Positions 1 through 11,634 of a stretch of 64,000 nucleotides of DNA are shown piece after piece. The notes under the pieces were generated by a model, which worked only from the letters and a program-made list of their open reading frames with translations, did not search any database and was not told the DNA's origin. A program made the position numbers and the translations under genes. Each line of letters opens with the position of its first letter. The first letter of the stretch is position 1. Origin of the DNA: Vitellaria paradoxa (taxonomy: Eukaryota > Streptophyta > Magnoliopsida > Ericales > Sapotaceae); contig CM034241.1 of the NCBI GenBank assembly GCA_019916065.1, forward strand, positions 11,507,223-11,571,222, read 5' to 3'.

Positions 1-317
1 TTAAGAGTAAATGTTCATCAAATTCTAGAAGGTGGCATCAACAAGTCAAAAACGATGTATTCAAGAAAGAATTAGACTTGGCATAACTCCATGAAGGAAT
101 GATGTAGCAAAGTAATTTCAGAATTTTCACCATGATTCCCTAATTCCTAAATTTCACAATTGAATGAAAATTCTTTCAAAGATCAATTAGGACTTGCAAT
201 GGGTTGTAATGGGGCCATGAGGTTTAATAAGGTAATAGAAGGGAAGGATAAGGAATTCAAAAACTGATTTGGAACACTGAAATAAACTTTCTTCCACCCT
301 TCTCCAATTCTTCTTCT

Positions 318-352
<35 letters not shown>

Positions 353-1337
353 AAATTGACCTCAAGTGAATGTATTTCAAAAGTAAAACAGTTTCCACCT
401 TTTTGATTTTCTTTTTATCAACAATTTCCCTTAACAATTCCTTTTTCCTCATTCCATTCATTTTTCTTTCTTCTCACCTCCAAATCCCAAAATGTTGTTT
501 ATTTCTCTTCCTTAATATTTTCAGTGTATTCCAATCTGTTAGGGAAGGCTAAAGAGCATTCATAATGGTTAAAGGTATGATGTGGTAAGAATAAAGAAGT
601 ATGAATGCTCTAATAAAGCTCAAACTTGGCTCCAAGGATGATGTTCATCAAAGAAAGGCATTCCAAGCTCAAATGTTAAGAAAAATGGCCTAATATCATT
701 TCTATGATTTCATTCCATTCAACCATAAAAGTTAAGAATCAGAAGTCTAGTTCCATTCATCCATCACTTCACAAACACCCAAAGCAAAATAGTATAAGTG
801 GAGTTATTGAAGAAATTTGAAGTGCAAAAAGCTTGAGCTTTTGGAAAGCCCTTAGAGTAAATGAAGTCTCTCATGAACAAAGTTTAAGGCTCAAATATCT
901 CACTTCAGGTTTTAAGTTTCCACTATATCTGGAAATCCATAAAACACATTATTCATTCATAAATTCATTCCTCAAGACAAATGTTAGATCAACAATCCTC
1001 AAACTAAATCCATTCACACACTTTTCAACTTAAAAACACATGGCAACCACAACAACTCTTAAAATTTCATACTTCAACTCAGCTCAATCCAATTTATGCA
1101 AATGACATCACTAATTCCAAGAAAACAGAAATTTCATTCATTCCAAGTTGTAAGTTCAAAGTCATAGGTAGCAAAAGTAAAACAAAACAACTTAAACCTA
1201 ATCAAAAGAAACAAACAGCAGGAACATTAATCCAAATCCTATTGTTGACAAAACATATTTGAAATATTCTAAAGATTTGCTGTCAAAAATCTGGTTTCAA
1301 GGACAAAAGAGTCTGGATCATGGCTGAAGTACTGAAA
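1..1337. other. Non-coding region between the extra ORF and the missing 3' LTR
   Basis: No gene is supported. On the plus strand it holds a T-run of about 30 bases near 320-350, preceded by CTT repeats. Short open frames here are low-complexity Lys/Arg or Phe-rich shadows of the T-run. It does not resemble the 5' LTR at 10102-11634, so it is read as the 3' untranslated part of the Athila-like element. Confidence 0.5.
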
Positions 1338-2717
1338 TTAAGCATTTCTCCCTTCTTGACTCCATTCGAATATGCTTTCCACCATTCGAATAAGCTTCTG
1401 CTGCCCTTGTCTCAGCTCACTCACTTCTCTCATCAGTACTTCTTGATTTTTCTGGATTAATGTCAACTTCTCCTCTGTGCTCATAGGGACTGCTTCAGTT
1501 GCCTCCTCCTCTGCTGGCTGCTGCTGGTTGTTCTCAACTGCAGGTGGAGTAGCCTTCTTCAATTGTCCTCGACTTCGATTCATAGATATCTTGTCTATCA
1601 AAGGAGCAGCTTTCACAATGGCCATTCCTACCTCTTCCTCTATTCCCAAAAAGTGCTGAATTATCTCTGTAATTAAACCTCCAAAAGGCAGCCCAGCTGT
1701 GGATTCTGGTTTTTCTACCACATGAGAAATAACCAACCAAATGTGGTAAGGTAAATCCATGGGAATGCCTAACAACATCTTTCCCATAATCATGGCTTGT
1801 TCAAGAGTGATGGTTGACTTGTAAGCATGGGGCAGAAATAAAGAACAGACCAGCATGTGAAGGATATTACTTTTGGGAGTAATTCCTGACTTGGACATCC
1901 TAGAAGTGGTCCATTGAGCTTGAGGGTTGGCTGTGAAGAGCCTAGCCAAATTGTCCTTATGCAATTGCTTCTCCCATCGTGCTTTTTGTTTAGGTGTGGA
2001 TTCGGGTATTCTTTCAACAGGCAAGTGACCTATGAAAGAAATCTTCTCAAGATTCAAACTAATTCTCTTCCCTCTAACCTTAGAGTTTATCTCAGGTCTC
2101 CCATGAATCATACCCACTTCAGCATTTGAGTAAAACTCTCTCACATATGGTACCACAGCCCTCCTACTGGTTGTAACCCAATGTACCCAGCCCCTTTGCT
2201 CAAATAGTTCTAACAATTCATAGGGTGGTTCATTGTAATCCTCCAATTTAATTCCTCTTTCAGTCAACACAGCTCTCTTGCTGTAATTCTCATCATATTT
2301 CAGCTTTGAAGCTTTGTTGGAAAACCTCAAATTATCAAAAGAACCCTCATCAAAAAGATCATGGTCAGATTGTGCTTCAGGTTCATCCAAAAGAACATTT
2401 TCAGAGGTATGAACCTCATCCTCAGGAGCAGAGGTGTGTTCCTTAGTCGGCACATTCTCAGGAACTCCATCAGAGTTTTCCTTTTCAACATTAGAGACAT
2501 GATCATCATGTCTCTCACTCAAACTCTCATTTCCTACAGAATGGAATGATTCTGTTCTAGAGGAAGACCTATGGTCTGATTTAGAAGATGACAGCTCATA
2601 TGTTATGGGTTCCTGAACAACAAGTGAAGAACCCTTACCATGTTGGCTCAAAATCCTCATGCTCCTTCTTTTAGCCTTACCTTTGTAAGCCATCTTCTTC
2701 ATCCTCTTTGGTGGCAT
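1338..2717 (-). CDS. Athila accessory ORF, putative plant transposon protein domain
   Basis: A 459-residue ORF starting MPPKRMKKMAYKGKAKRR, a strongly basic N-terminus that could be nucleic-acid binding or a nuclear signal. Residues about 40-130 are Ser/Glu/Asp-rich and probably disordered. Residues about 145-360 (including ELFEQRGWVHW, VREFYSNA, and a hydrophobic stretch near NILHMLVCSLFLPHAYKS) look like the plant-specific putative transposon protein domain seen beside plant retrotransposons. The C-terminus (about 410-455) is Gln/Glu-rich and heptad-like. It lies downstream of pol on the same strand, where Athila elements carry an extra, sometimes env-like, ORF. I see no signal peptide and no convincing membrane anchor, so I do not call it an envelope. 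Biochemical role unknown. The frame is intact. Confidence 0.7.
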   Translation of the reverse strand: MPPKRMKKMAYKGKAKRRSMRILSQHGKGSSLVVQEPITYELSSSKSDHRSSSRTESFHSVGNESLSERHDDHVSNVEKENSDGVPENVPTKEHTSAPEDEVHTSENVLLDEPEAQSDHDLFDEGSFDNLRFSNKASKLKYDENYSKRAVLTERGIKLEDYNEPPYELLELFEQRGWVHWVTTSRRAVVPYVREFYSNAEVGMIHGRPEINSKVRGKRISLNLEKISFIGHLPVERIPESTPKQKARWEKQLHKDNLARLFTANPQAQWTTSRMSKSGITPKSNILHMLVCSLFLPHAYKSTITLEQAMIMGKMLLGIPMDLPYHIWLVISHVVEKPESTAGLPFGGLITEIIQHFLGIEEEVGMAIVKAAPLIDKISMNRSRGQLKKATPPAVENNQQQPAEEEATEAVPMSTEEKLTLIQKNQEVLMREVSELRQGQQKLIRMVESIFEWSQEGRNA

Positions 2718-3706
2718 CTTGCTTCAGTTGATTCTCCACCCTTTATCAGAAATTCTCCAAAACTGTAAACCCTAGCTTCTTCAATCGCAACTCTGTATCT
2801 GAATCTTCCTTTCAATGTCAACTCAAAATCACACTCAGATAATCTGAAAGTAAAAGACTGGAAGAAGATGTGGAATGGTGAAGGTTCCAGGGTTGTGGGC
2901 ACCAGGGCTCGTATTCGAATAGAACAGGACCTTGAATGGGGCCACTCACGGGTATATACAGGATTTAAAACCGACATCATATTCGAATACCCAGACCCAT
3001 ATTCGAATACAGGTTATCAGCAATTTGCAATTCCAGTGTCCAGAAAACCAGAAATTCTTCCCCCATTTCTTAAGAATACTCAAATTAAGTTTTGCCAACA
3101 GCTAGGATTCGAAAATTATTTCAAAAGAAATAACTAATTCAAGAAGAAGTTTTGCAATTTTTCCAAATTTTCAAAAAAAAAATTTTTTTTTTTCAAATTT
3201 TCAACATATGCAAACTCAAACTGACATAAGCATGATCTTAATTCAATTCAAGCAATTCCAAATCATATTCAAAACATTCTGATCATATCCAATCACTCAA
3301 TTCAGGCAAATTGCAGTAAAATACTATTCACATCCACAAACTCAGATTGTGTCCCCCCCAACTAAAATCATGCATTGTCCTCAATGTATTAAACCAGCAA
3401 GTTAAAGAAAGGTTGGTGAAGCAACATACCTGAAGATTGTGAATGAAAATTCAACTTATTACCAAGAAATGAAAGCTGATAGTCAGCTGCTGTGACCAAT
3501 TCCCCACCAACCTTGTTTCAAGCTCTCATTTCAGCAGTGGCAAGGCATTTAGTCCAGCTACTGCATGATCACAGCTGCAGTTGCAATTGCAACTGATCAA
3601 ATCAGATTTGAATGGATTCTTTTCATCAAGCAGATTCTTCACTTCCTCAGTTGAGTACTACTTGCAGCTGAAAACTGAAGGTTAGCAATAACTATATACA
3701 ACCTCT

Positions 3707-3743
<37 letters not shown>

Positions 3744-3819
3744 AACAAAAGAAAACAGAAAATCAAAAGCATAACAGAACCTACACTACTATGATACAAA
3801 ATCAGAATTCTTCCTCCAT
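2718..3819. other. Intergenic part of the Athila-like element between pol and the extra ORF
   Basis: About 1.1 kb without a convincing gene. It contains three ATTCGAAT palindromes (2913, 2981, 3001), an A/T tract near 3172-3193, the G-rich post-pol motif at 3351-3386 and a T-run near 3712-3739. An 89-residue plus-strand frame at 2868-3137 crosses the palindromes but has no family features and is not annotated. Confidence 0.5.
3351..3386 (-). promoter_or_regulatory. Post-pol G-rich motif typical of Athila/Tat elements
   Basis: On the minus strand the motif reads CATTGAGGACAATG, a short A/T-rich spacer, then a run of seven G. A GAGGACAATG...GGGGG signature a few hundred bases after pol is common in Athila/Tat elements, so it supports the lineage call. 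Whether it serves as an internal polypurine tract is inference. Confidence 0.5.
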
Positions 3820-4275
3820 TCAAACAGAATTTGGGGGATCTTCAAGATCCCAACTCTCTACTTCAGCAACAAAATTCTCATGATACTCTTTCAATCTCTG
3901 TCCATTCACTCTAAAAACATTCTTGGAGGTTGGATTTTGAATGTCAACAGCCCCAAACTCAGTGATGTTCTGAATCACATATGGACCACTCCATCTGGAC
4001 TTCAATTTCCCGGGAAACAAGTGTAACCTTGAGTCATACAACAAGACCTTTTGACCCACAAACAACTCTCTTTTGAGGATATGTGTATCATGCCATTTCT
4101 TCACTCTATCCTTGGTGATCTTAGCATTCTCATATGCATCATTCCTAATCTCCTCAAGCTCATTTAGTTGCAATTTTCTTTGAAAACCAGATTCAGTGAT
4201 GCTCTCATTAAAATGTCTCACTTGCCCAAAAAGCCTTGTGTTCAAGTTCCACAGGAAGATGACAAGCTTTTCCAT
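3820..4275 (-). pseudogene. C-terminal part of Athila integrase, out of frame with gag-pol
   Basis: A 151-residue frame overlapping the 3' end of gag-pol by 68 bases. It carries the typical end of Ty3/gypsy integrase: a helical stretch [14 protein letters not shown], then [20 protein letters not shown] and [10 protein letters not shown], the GPY/F region. Homologous text begins in this frame just where the long frame diverges to a stop at 4208, so one frameshift near 4240 separates them. The first Met of this frame is not a real start. The product ends in an acidic tail (about the last 15 residues). Confidence 0.85.
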
Positions 4276-7200
4276 ACACTAACCTATAAGGAGACATGCC
4301 TAGGATAGTCTTGTAGGCAGTCCTATAAGCCCAAAGTGCATCAACCAATTTCAAAGACCAATCTTTCCTTGTGGGATTCACTGTTTTTTCAATGATTCTT
4401 TTGATCTCTCTATTGGCTAATTCAGCTTGTCCACTTGTTTGGGGGTGGTAAGATGTTCCAACCTTGTGTAACACCCCATACTTCTTCATCAAAAGACCAA
4501 CATGTCTATTGCAAAAATGTGTTCCCCTATCACTTATCATGGCCTTTGGCATTCCAAATCTTGAAAACACATTTTCCTTCAAAAATTTTATCACTACCTT
4601 GTGGTCATTGGTCTTAGTTGGTATGGCTTCTATCCACTTTGAAACATAATCCACTGCCACTAAGATATACTCATTGCCAAATGAATTCACAAATGGTCCC
4701 ATAAAATCCATACCCCAACAATCAAAGATATCAAGCACATAAATGGGGTGAAGTGGCATCATGTTTCTCCTAGTGATCTTACCAAGCCTTTGACACCTAT
4801 CACAAGCAACACAAAAGGCATGCACATCCCTAAACATGGTAGGCCAAAACAATCCACTCTGTAAAATCTTTGCCACTGTCTTCCTAGCTGAAAAATGACC
4901 TCCACATGCAAGAGTATGACAAAAACTAATGACACTCTGTACTTCACTCTCGGGTATGCATCTCCTTATGACTTGATCTGAGCAATACTTAAACAAATAA
5001 GGGTCATCCCAGAAAAAGTGTCTCACATTCCTAAAGAACTTCCTTCTATCCAACATGGTCCAGTGAGAAGGCACAATACCTGAAGCTAGGTAGTTGGCTA
5101 TATCTGCAAACCAAGGTACCTCAGAAGAGTCTATGTGGAACAACTGCTCATCAGGGAATGTCTCATTGATGGGAGAATCAAAAGATGCTAAATCCTGATG
5201 TGGGAGTCTAGAAAGGTGATCAGCAACTACATTTTCAACTCCCTTTTTGTCCTTGATTTCTAAATCAAATTCTTGAAGCAGAAGAATCCATCTAATAAGT
5301 CTAGGCTTAGCATCAGGTTTGGTCAAGAGATACTTCAAAGCAGCATGGTCAGTGTATACTATGACATGAGAACCTACCAGGTATGATCTGAACTTGTCCA
5401 AGGCATATACTACTGCTAGCAACTCCTTCTCAGTAGTAGTGTAATTCCTTTGTGCTTCACTAAGGGTTTTGCTAGCATAGTACAACACATGTGGTCTCCT
5501 ATCCCTCCTCTGTCCTAGCACTGCACCAATGGCACAATCACTAGCATCACACATGATCTCAAATGGTAAAGTCCAGTCTGGTGGCTGCATAATGGGAGCT
5601 GAGGTGAGCAAACTCTTAAGTCTATCAAATGAGGCCTGACACTCTGGTGTCCAATCAAAGGGAACATCCTGGGATAGAAGGTTGCACAAAGGTCTAGCAA
5701 TGGCACTGAATGATGCAATAAACCTTCTATAAAACCCAGCATGGCCAAGAAATGATCTGATATCCTTAACACATCTAGGGGTAGGAAGTTTTTGAATAAT
5801 TTCCACTTTAGCTTTGTCTACTTCTATCCCCCTAGAAGACACTATGTGGCCAAGGACAATTCCATGAGTTACCATAAAGTGGCATTTTTCCCAATTCAAA
5901 ACCAAGTTTTTCTCCTCACATCTAATCAAAACCTTCTCTAAGTTTCCCAAACATGTATCAAAGTCACTGCCATATACTGAAAAGTCATCCATAAAAACTT
6001 CAAGGAATCTCTCTACAAAATCACTAAACAGACTCATCATACATCTCTGAAATGTTGCAGGAGCATTGCAAAGACCAAAAGGCATACGCCTATATGCAAA
6101 TGTGCCAAATGGGCAAGTGAATGTGGTCTTTTCTTGATCCTCCAATGCAATCTCAATCTGATTATACCCAGAGTAACCATCCAAGAAACAGTAAAATGCA
6201 TGCCCTGCCACTCTTTCCAATACCTGATCTAGGAATGGAAGAGGGAAGTGATCTTTCCTTGTGACTGCATTCAACTTTCTATAATCTATGCACATGCGCC
6301 ATCCTGTTTGGATGCGCATTGGAACTAATTCCTCTTTTTCATTCTTAATCACAGTCACTCCAGATTTCTTAGGCACTACCTGAGTTGGACTCACCCACTT
6401 AGAATCTGAGATGGGGTAGATAATTCCAGCATCCAAAAGCTTGATTACCTCCCCTCTAACAACCTCTTTCATGTTGGGGTTGAGTCTCCTTTGCATTTGC
6501 CTAATAGGCTTGGCCTCATCCTCCAAAAATATTCTATGAGTGCAAATCAATGGACTTATTCCCTGCAGATCTGCTATAGTCCAGCCCAAAGCTCCTCTAT
6601 GCTTCCTCAAGACTTCCACAAGTCTATTTTCTTGGTCCAAACTCAGCTGAGATGAAATGACAGCTGGATAGGACTCTCCCTCACCTAAAAATACATATTT
6701 CAAGTCACTTGGCAAAGGTTTTCTCTCAGGTTTTGGTGGCTGGTCCAAAAATGACAGAGGCTTGGCTATGGACAACTCTAAAGACTCAACAGATGGTCTC
6801 CACTGATTCATCATTAGCACTGAATTTTTCATTTCCTCAAATTCTCCTCCCTCACAATTCTCCAAGTCACAATCAGCTAGGAAATCTACTTGCTCATTAT
6901 TCACTAAGGCTTTCTCCAAAGGGTCATCAAAATACTCTCTATCAAAGTGATCTTGAGTGGTTGTTTGAATCCAATCAACTTCCTCTACTTCCTCATAATC
7001 ACTCGGCTGTTTGGTCACCTTGAAGATGTTTTTCTCAATTGTCATGTTTCCAAAGGAGAGCTTGATAACTCCAGTTCTACAATTGATCAAGGCATTTGAG
7101 GTGGCCAAAAATGGTCTTCCTAGGATAACAGGTACAGCTGGTTGGTTTCCTTGAATGGGCTGAGTGTCTAGCACTATAAAGTCCACTGGAAAGTAAAAAT

Positions 7201-9769
7201 GATCCACTTGAATCAAGACATCCTCAACCACACCCCTAGGGACTTTAACTGACCTATCAGCAAGTTGTAGTGTCACCCTAGTAGGTCTAAGTTCTCCCAA
7301 CCCCAGCTGTTTGTAAACAGTGAATGGTAAGAGGTTGACACTTGCACCTAAATCTAGCAAAGCTTGATCTACCCTTTGATTCCCAATTAAGCAGGCTATG
7401 GTGGGGCAACCTGGATCTTTATATTTGGGAGGAGTTTTAAATTGCAAAATGGAGCTCACTTGTTCAGTCAAAAATGCTCTTTCTTTCACATTCATTTTCC
7501 TCTTAACAGTACACAAATCTTTCAAAAATTTTCCATAGGATGGATTTTGTTTAATTGCATCAAGTAAGGGAATATTGATTCTGACTTGTTTGAACAATTC
7601 ATAGATGTCAGAATTCAAATTCTCTTTCTTGGCTTTGTTCAATCTTTGTGGAAATGGAAGTTTTGGAACAAATTCAGATTTGTCCAAATTGGTTTTATTC
7701 AAAATCTCTTTATTTTCAAAATCTTTTTCACTCTTTTCAAACTGATTTTCCTCAGAAATTTTTTTCTTATTGTCAGAAATTTCCTCTTTATTTTCAGAAT
7801 TTACCTGCTCTGTTCTCTGGATTCTGATTTGCTGCTTACTGCTATTCGAATGTTGCTTGCTGGTATTCGAATATCCCTTTGGCTGCATCAGAATCTCCTG
7901 ATTTTCTTGGCTCAGATTCTGCTTTTCCTCAAGTTTTCTGCTGTCCAACTTGTTGTCCCCAATTAGTCTTTCATTTTGCTTCAATTCTTGCTCTTCATTC
8001 TGAAACATGATTTCTTTCTCAGAAGTGCTAAATTGCTGTTTCTGTTCACTTTCTGTTCTGCTGTCCAGTTTCTGTTTCAGCTGCATTTCCTCTTCATTTT
8101 TCATTATTTCTTGCTCATTTTCTTCCTCAATTTCTTCAGCAGGTGGTTTGTAATCTGGCTTGACAATTTGCTTACCACTTCTCAATGTTGAAACAGCTTG
8201 TACATGCTCCAGATTTTCATTTGCAGCAGATGAAGATGATTCACTGAAATGAACTTGGCTTGTAGGATTTGGTCTTGGCTGAGATGGAAGCTTTCCTGAT
8301 TCTCTGATGGTTAAAGCTTGAGTTAGCTTTGACAATTGACTTCGGATGTCTTCCATGGCCCTGTTTGTCTGCTCTTGAAACTTGGAATTCTGATTGTTGG
8401 TTCCAATCTGCCCTTGCATAAATTGTTGCAAGGTGTCTTCCAAAGATCTTTTGTGAGGTGGCTGATAAAAATTTGTATTCTGCTGAGGTTGAAAAGGCTG
8501 AGGAGGAAATGGTTGGGGTTGCACATTTTGTTGAGGTTGGTATTGTTGGTTCTGTGCTTCTGCTTTCCAAGAAAGGTTTGGATGATTTCTGTAGCCAGGG
8601 TTGTAGTTATTCGAATATGGACTATGGCCTTGCGAATATGTGTTCATCCCCTGATTTTGATTGAAGGGTCTTGCAGCTTGTGTGGGATTTGCTTGACCAT
8701 AGAGAACTTCCTTAAAGGCTGGAAGTGTTGGGCAATCATCAGTCCTGTGGTCTGCGGTTTCACACATCACACACTTCACTTCACTCTCCTTCAATGTTTG
8801 CTTCTTTTGCTCCATCAATTCAATCTTTCTTGACAATGCAGCCAACCTAGCTCCAACATCATCTGCCCCATTGAGATGGAACTTTCCTCTATCATTTGAT
8901 CTGTCAGAAAATTCAGAACAAAATGGGGAGACTACCTCCCACTGTTTAGTGTTTTCAGCTAAAGCATCAAAGAAATGTAAAGCCTCTTCAGCAGTTTTGT
9001 CATAGAATTCACCATTACACATGGTGGCAACCAACATTTTCAGATTTGGAGTTAATGCATTATGGAAAAAATTAACAATTCTCCAAGATTCAAAACCATG
9101 ATGTGGACATGCTTGCAATAATTCCTTGAATCTTTCCCATGCTTGAGCAAATGTTTCATTGGATTTACACACAAAATTCATTATTTGCTGTTGAAGAATT
9201 ACAGTTCTGTTTGCAGGAAAATACTTCTTCAAAAATTTTGTTTGCATGTCTCTCCAAGTACCTATTGATCTAGGCTCAAGTGAATTCAACCACATTTTTG
9301 CCTTGTCTTTCAATGAAAATGGAAATAATTTAAGCCTAACCATGTCCTCATTAACATTCCTATCCATGCAAGTTCCACAAACATCTTCAAATTCTTTCAT
9401 ATGCATATAAGGATTTTCTGAGTCCATGCCATGAAAAGTTGGTAAAAGCTGAATTGTTCCAGGTTTAAGATAAAAATTCTGATGTCCATTTGGAAGAACA
9501 ATGCAAGATGGAGTGGTTTGTCTAGCTGGATAAAGATATTCCCGGAGAGGTCTAAGGATGTTTTGATCCATTTGATCATTCTCTCCTTGAACACTTCCTT
9601 CCGGCAGAACAGGTGGTGGATCCATATGTGCAACAGAAAATTCAGATTGTGAATGTAGTGCAGCAAATTCAATCAATTCAGCAAGAGAAGATGGAGAATG
9701 CAATTCAGATCTGTTTCCAACAAGTTTACCAGACCTTAAAAGCATAAACAGAAATTCAGACTGAAACAA
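4208..9769 (-). CDS. Athila-like Gag-Pol polyprotein (frameshifted near its C-terminus)
   Basis: A single 1853-residue frame. Residues about 110-260 form the retrotransposon Gag domain ([24 protein letters not shown]). A zinc knuckle C-x2-C-x4-H-x4-C lies at 333-346. Residues about 400-700 are Gln/Glu/Lys/Asn-rich linker. The aspartic protease is near residue 803 ([13 protein letters not shown]). RT spans about 1110-1290 with [21 protein letters not shown] and catalytic FMDD near 1259. RNase H follows (about 1398-1523; [27 protein letters not shown]). Integrase has an HHCC finger near 1620 and a core starting WGMDFMGPF with the downstream SDRGTHF and E-bearing region. The frame ends in a shifted tail at 4208 while the true C-terminus continues at 3820-4275. 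The leader between primer site and ATG is about 300 bases. The protein would package RNA, reverse-transcribe and integrate the element; the frameshift probably removes the integrase C-terminus. Confidence 0.93.
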   Translation of the reverse strand: MFQSEFLFMLLRSGKLVGNRSELHSPSSLAELIEFAALHSQSEFSVAHMDPPPVLPEGSVQGENDQMDQNILRPLREYLYPARQTTPSCIVLPNGHQNFYLKPGTIQLLPTFHGMDSENPYMHMKEFEDVCGTCMDRNVNEDMVRLKLFPFSLKDKAKMWLNSLEPRSIGTWRDMQTKFLKKYFPANRTVILQQQIMNFVCKSNETFAQAWERFKELLQACPHHGFESWRIVNFFHNALTPNLKMLVATMCNGEFYDKTAEEALHFFDALAENTKQWEVVSPFCSEFSDRSNDRGKFHLNGADDVGARLAALSRKIELMEQKKQTLKESEVKCVMCETADHRTDDCPTLPAFKEVLYGQANPTQAARPFNQNQGMNTYSQGHSPYSNNYNPGYRNHPNLSWKAEAQNQQYQPQQNVQPQPFPPQPFQPQQNTNFYQPPHKRSLEDTLQQFMQGQIGTNNQNSKFQEQTNRAMEDIRSQLSKLTQALTIRESGKLPSQPRPNPTSQVHFSESSSSAANENLEHVQAVSTLRSGKQIVKPDYKPPAEEIEEENEQEIMKNEEEMQLKQKLDSRTESEQKQQFSTSEKEIMFQNEEQELKQNERLIGDNKLDSRKLEEKQNLSQENQEILMQPKGYSNTSKQHSNSSKQQIRIQRTEQVNSENKEEISDNKKKISEENQFEKSEKDFENKEILNKTNLDKSEFVPKLPFPQRLNKAKKENLNSDIYELFKQVRINIPLLDAIKQNPSYGKFLKDLCTVKRKMNVKERAFLTEQVSSILQFKTPPKYKDPGCPTIACLIGNQRVDQALLDLGASVNLLPFTVYKQLGLGELRPTRVTLQLADRSVKVPRGVVEDVLIQVDHFYFPVDFIVLDTQPIQGNQPAVPVILGRPFLATSNALINCRTGVIKLSFGNMTIEKNIFKVTKQPSDYEEVEEVDWIQTTTQDHFDREYFDDPLEKALVNNEQVDFLADCDLENCEGGEFEEMKNSVLMMNQWRPSVESLELSIAKPLSFLDQPPKPERKPLPSDLKYVFLGEGESYPAVISSQLSLDQENRLVEVLRKHRGALGWTIADLQGISPLICTHRIFLEDEAKPIRQMQRRLNPNMKEVVRGEVIKLLDAGIIYPISDSKWVSPTQVVPKKSGVTVIKNEKEELVPMRIQTGWRMCIDYRKLNAVTRKDHFPLPFLDQVLERVAGHAFYCFLDGYSGYNQIEIALEDQEKTTFTCPFGTFAYRRMPFGLCNAPATFQRCMMSLFSDFVERFLEVFMDDFSVYGSDFDTCLGNLEKVLIRCEEKNLVLNWEKCHFMVTHGIVLGHIVSSRGIEVDKAKVEIIQKLPTPRCVKDIRSFLGHAGFYRRFIASFSAIARPLCNLLSQDVPFDWTPECQASFDRLKSLLTSAPIMQPPDWTLPFEIMCDASDCAIGAVLGQRRDRRPHVLYYASKTLSEAQRNYTTTEKELLAVVYALDKFRSYLVGSHVIVYTDHAALKYLLTKPDAKPRLIRWILLLQEFDLEIKDKKGVENVVADHLSRLPHQDLASFDSPINETFPDEQLFHIDSSEVPWFADIANYLASGIVPSHWTMLDRRKFFRNVRHFFWDDPYLFKYCSDQVIRRCIPESEVQSVISFCHTLACGGHFSARKTVAKILQSGLFWPTMFRDVHAFCVACDRCQRLGKITRRNMMPLHPIYVLDIFDCWGMDFMGPFVNSFGNEYILVAVDYVSKWIEAIPTKTNDHKVVIKFLKENVFSRFGMPKAMISDRGTHFCNRHVGLLMKKYGVLHKVGTSYHPQTSGQAELANREIKRIIEKTVNPTRKDWSLKLVDALWAYRTAYKTILGMSPYRLVYGKACHLPVELEHKAFWASETF

Positions 9770-10101
9770 AACTCCAATCTAAACTCCTAACTTCACAATT
9801 TCATCTACTGATTCACAGAGAATTGCAACTACAGCTCTCAGCAGAGAAATGCAGCCGTATTCGAATATCAGATGAAATAGATTCAAATCAGAATTTCAGG
9901 ATTCAGATGCAAGCAGTTCTAAAACTAAACTAACAACTAAAACTATAAAAATAGAAATAGAAATAGAGATGAAACAAAGTTACTCAACAAGTTAAGCAGC
10001 TCTGTTGTTGAAAATGGTGGTGAGATGTACTGCCAGTTAATGCTCCAAAGGCTCAAAACACCATTGCTTCTCAAAGATCCCCGGCAGCGGCGCCATAAAT
10101 T
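9770..10101 (-). other. Athila leader between 5' LTR and gag
   Basis: A-rich leader without an ORF. It contains the primer site at its right end, one ATTCGAAT palindrome at 9859 and a run of simple AAATAGAAAT-like repeats near 9935-9975. Confidence 0.6.
10076..10095 (-). other. Primer binding site, tRNA-Asp type
   Basis: The minus strand reads TGGCGCCGCTGCCGGGGATC, the classical Athila-type primer site. It is separated by six A/T bases from the putative LTR terminus ...GCACA at 10102. It fixes the strand of the element and the inner end of the 5' LTR. The tRNA-Asp assignment follows the usual Athila annotation; I did not align it to a tRNA. Confidence 0.85.
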
Positions 10102-11634
10102 TGTGCTTGTTCTTGTTTAATTACCTCACTCCAAGATAAAAGCTCAAATGAAAATTCAGATTATAAATTCAAATTTAAAGAAAATGTTAAGTGAGGTAAA
10201 TCAAGACAAGTTTTCCCCCAAGTGCAAGGTGTGGTTGAAGCACAAAATAACTGGTAAGTCCCAGGTCATTTCCACAGGGATCTAGGGAGTAATGAAGTGA
10301 ATGACTCTAATGGAGATTAATTTAGCAAAACACAACTCACAGAAAAATGTGAAACTAGAAAATTAAAATCTGATTTGGTTGGTTGATGGTTTTGAACTAA
10401 TTTTCCAAAAGCAAAGTGAATTTAAACTAAAAGATTAAGTGATAAAAGAAAGGTTGAGCAAGACAAGTTTAATACCAATCCAAATGAATTTCAAGTGCCA
10501 AGAGTTTATAAATTACCAAATCAATTTGTACTGATTTTTGAGAAAATTAATTTCAATTGAAACAAACCATGGATTAAACACTCAATGTGCATAACCTATT
10601 TTAAGGACAATAGGAGTTCTAATTCTAGCAACCCACATACAACAATGTCATGAGAGTTCTAAGTTAAGCAACACCTATGAACTCATCAATAGGATATACA
10701 AAGTTGGATTAATCGGGTCTTGAATCAATGAGTTCTAAGACACCCAGCTGCAAATTGACTTGATAACCTATAAGAACTCAAAGTAAATCCATGAAGTTCG
10801 GCCACTTGAGATTCATTGGAAGGGCATTACCCTTGCCTTGGCCCAAGAAGACTTAGCCGAGCATGTTAAAAAGAAGAAAAACGGAAATGGAAATCTGATT
10901 GGAAGACATTGCAATCTAAAATTGAAAGTTAAATGGATTTAGAACTGAAAATCTGATTACAGAAATTGAAATGAATTAAAAATGTAAATCTCAAAAACTC
11001 CAATGCTGAATTGAAATTCCAATGTAAAACTATGAACTCTCAATGAATTTCTCTCCAAAACTCTCTCTACGAAATCTGAATTTCTTCCCCAAAAAATGTT
11101 CTCTGTTTTTTTCTCGTGGCTCTCACTCCACTTCTTCCTTCCATCTCTCTCCTCCTTTTCTCTCTCCTCTAACCGAATGTTCCCTCATGATGGCTCCTTC
11201 TCTCTCCTATATCTTTTTTTTTTTTACTGATTTGCCCTCCCTGGATTGCAGGTTACATCACATGGGGAAGTTGGGGTCACATGAAATTCGTTGCTGTGAA
11301 GAAGCTTATATTCGAATACAGTAAAACCATATTCGAATATGATCCCCTGCTGCAGAAATTTTCAGAATAGTGATTCTGATCTCTTTGCATTGATTTCAAC
11401 TGAATTTTCTTCTTCTTCTGAAATAGCTTCAATCCTTTGATGTGTTATGCAGCATGCTTTCTTCTCAACATCCTCAATGTAGCTTAATTTCTTGTTCTTG
11501 TGATGGAAATCAACACATATTCCACTTTGGAGATATGGAGATGAAATCTGCACAAAACATAGATTTTATGTCTTTTTATGATGTGTGCAAGTGTAATTTG
11601 AATGTATAAATATGTAACAATTGATGTCCAATCA
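10102..11634 (-). repeat. 5' LTR of the Athila-like element
   Basis: About 1.5 kb, the usual size for Athila LTRs. The inner end (TGTGCTTG on the plus strand) sits next to the primer site. The outer end is not certain: TAACA at 11619, TCCA at 11630 and ATCA at 11634 all precede the point where copia LTR similarity becomes clear. With the last choice the next five bases are TATTG, the expected left half of a target duplication, but the partner is outside the window. It holds two ATTCGAAT palindromes 21 bp apart near 11310-11338. Open frames inside it (for example 11043-11324) have no family features. Confidence 0.65.

Larger units (their letters stand above)
1..11634 (-). mobile_element. Athila-like Ty3/gypsy LTR retrotransposon, 3' LTR outside window
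   Basis: Read on the minus strand the order is 5' LTR (about 10102-11634), primer binding site, leader, gag-pol, G-rich post-pol motif, extra ORF, then non-coding DNA running off the left edge. Pol order (protease, RT, RNase H, integrase) is that of Ty3/gypsy. The primer site, the G-rich motif after pol and the extra downstream ORF match plant Athila elements. I find no second copy of the 5' LTR in 1-1337, so the 3' LTR is inferred to lie left of the window. The right boundary is set by the start of clear copia LTR similarity at about 11635; 11619 and 11630 are alternative CA ends. The element is not intact: integrase carries one frameshift. Confidence 0.85.

Noticed and set aside
183..461. 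92-residue minus-strand frame with a long Lys/Arg run
   Set aside because: Encoded by the T-run; low complexity, no family features.
7320..7380. Athila protease DLGAS instead of DTGA/DSGA taken as a defect
   Set aside because: As I recall, DLGAS/DLGSS is usual in plant Athila elements, so not a lesion.
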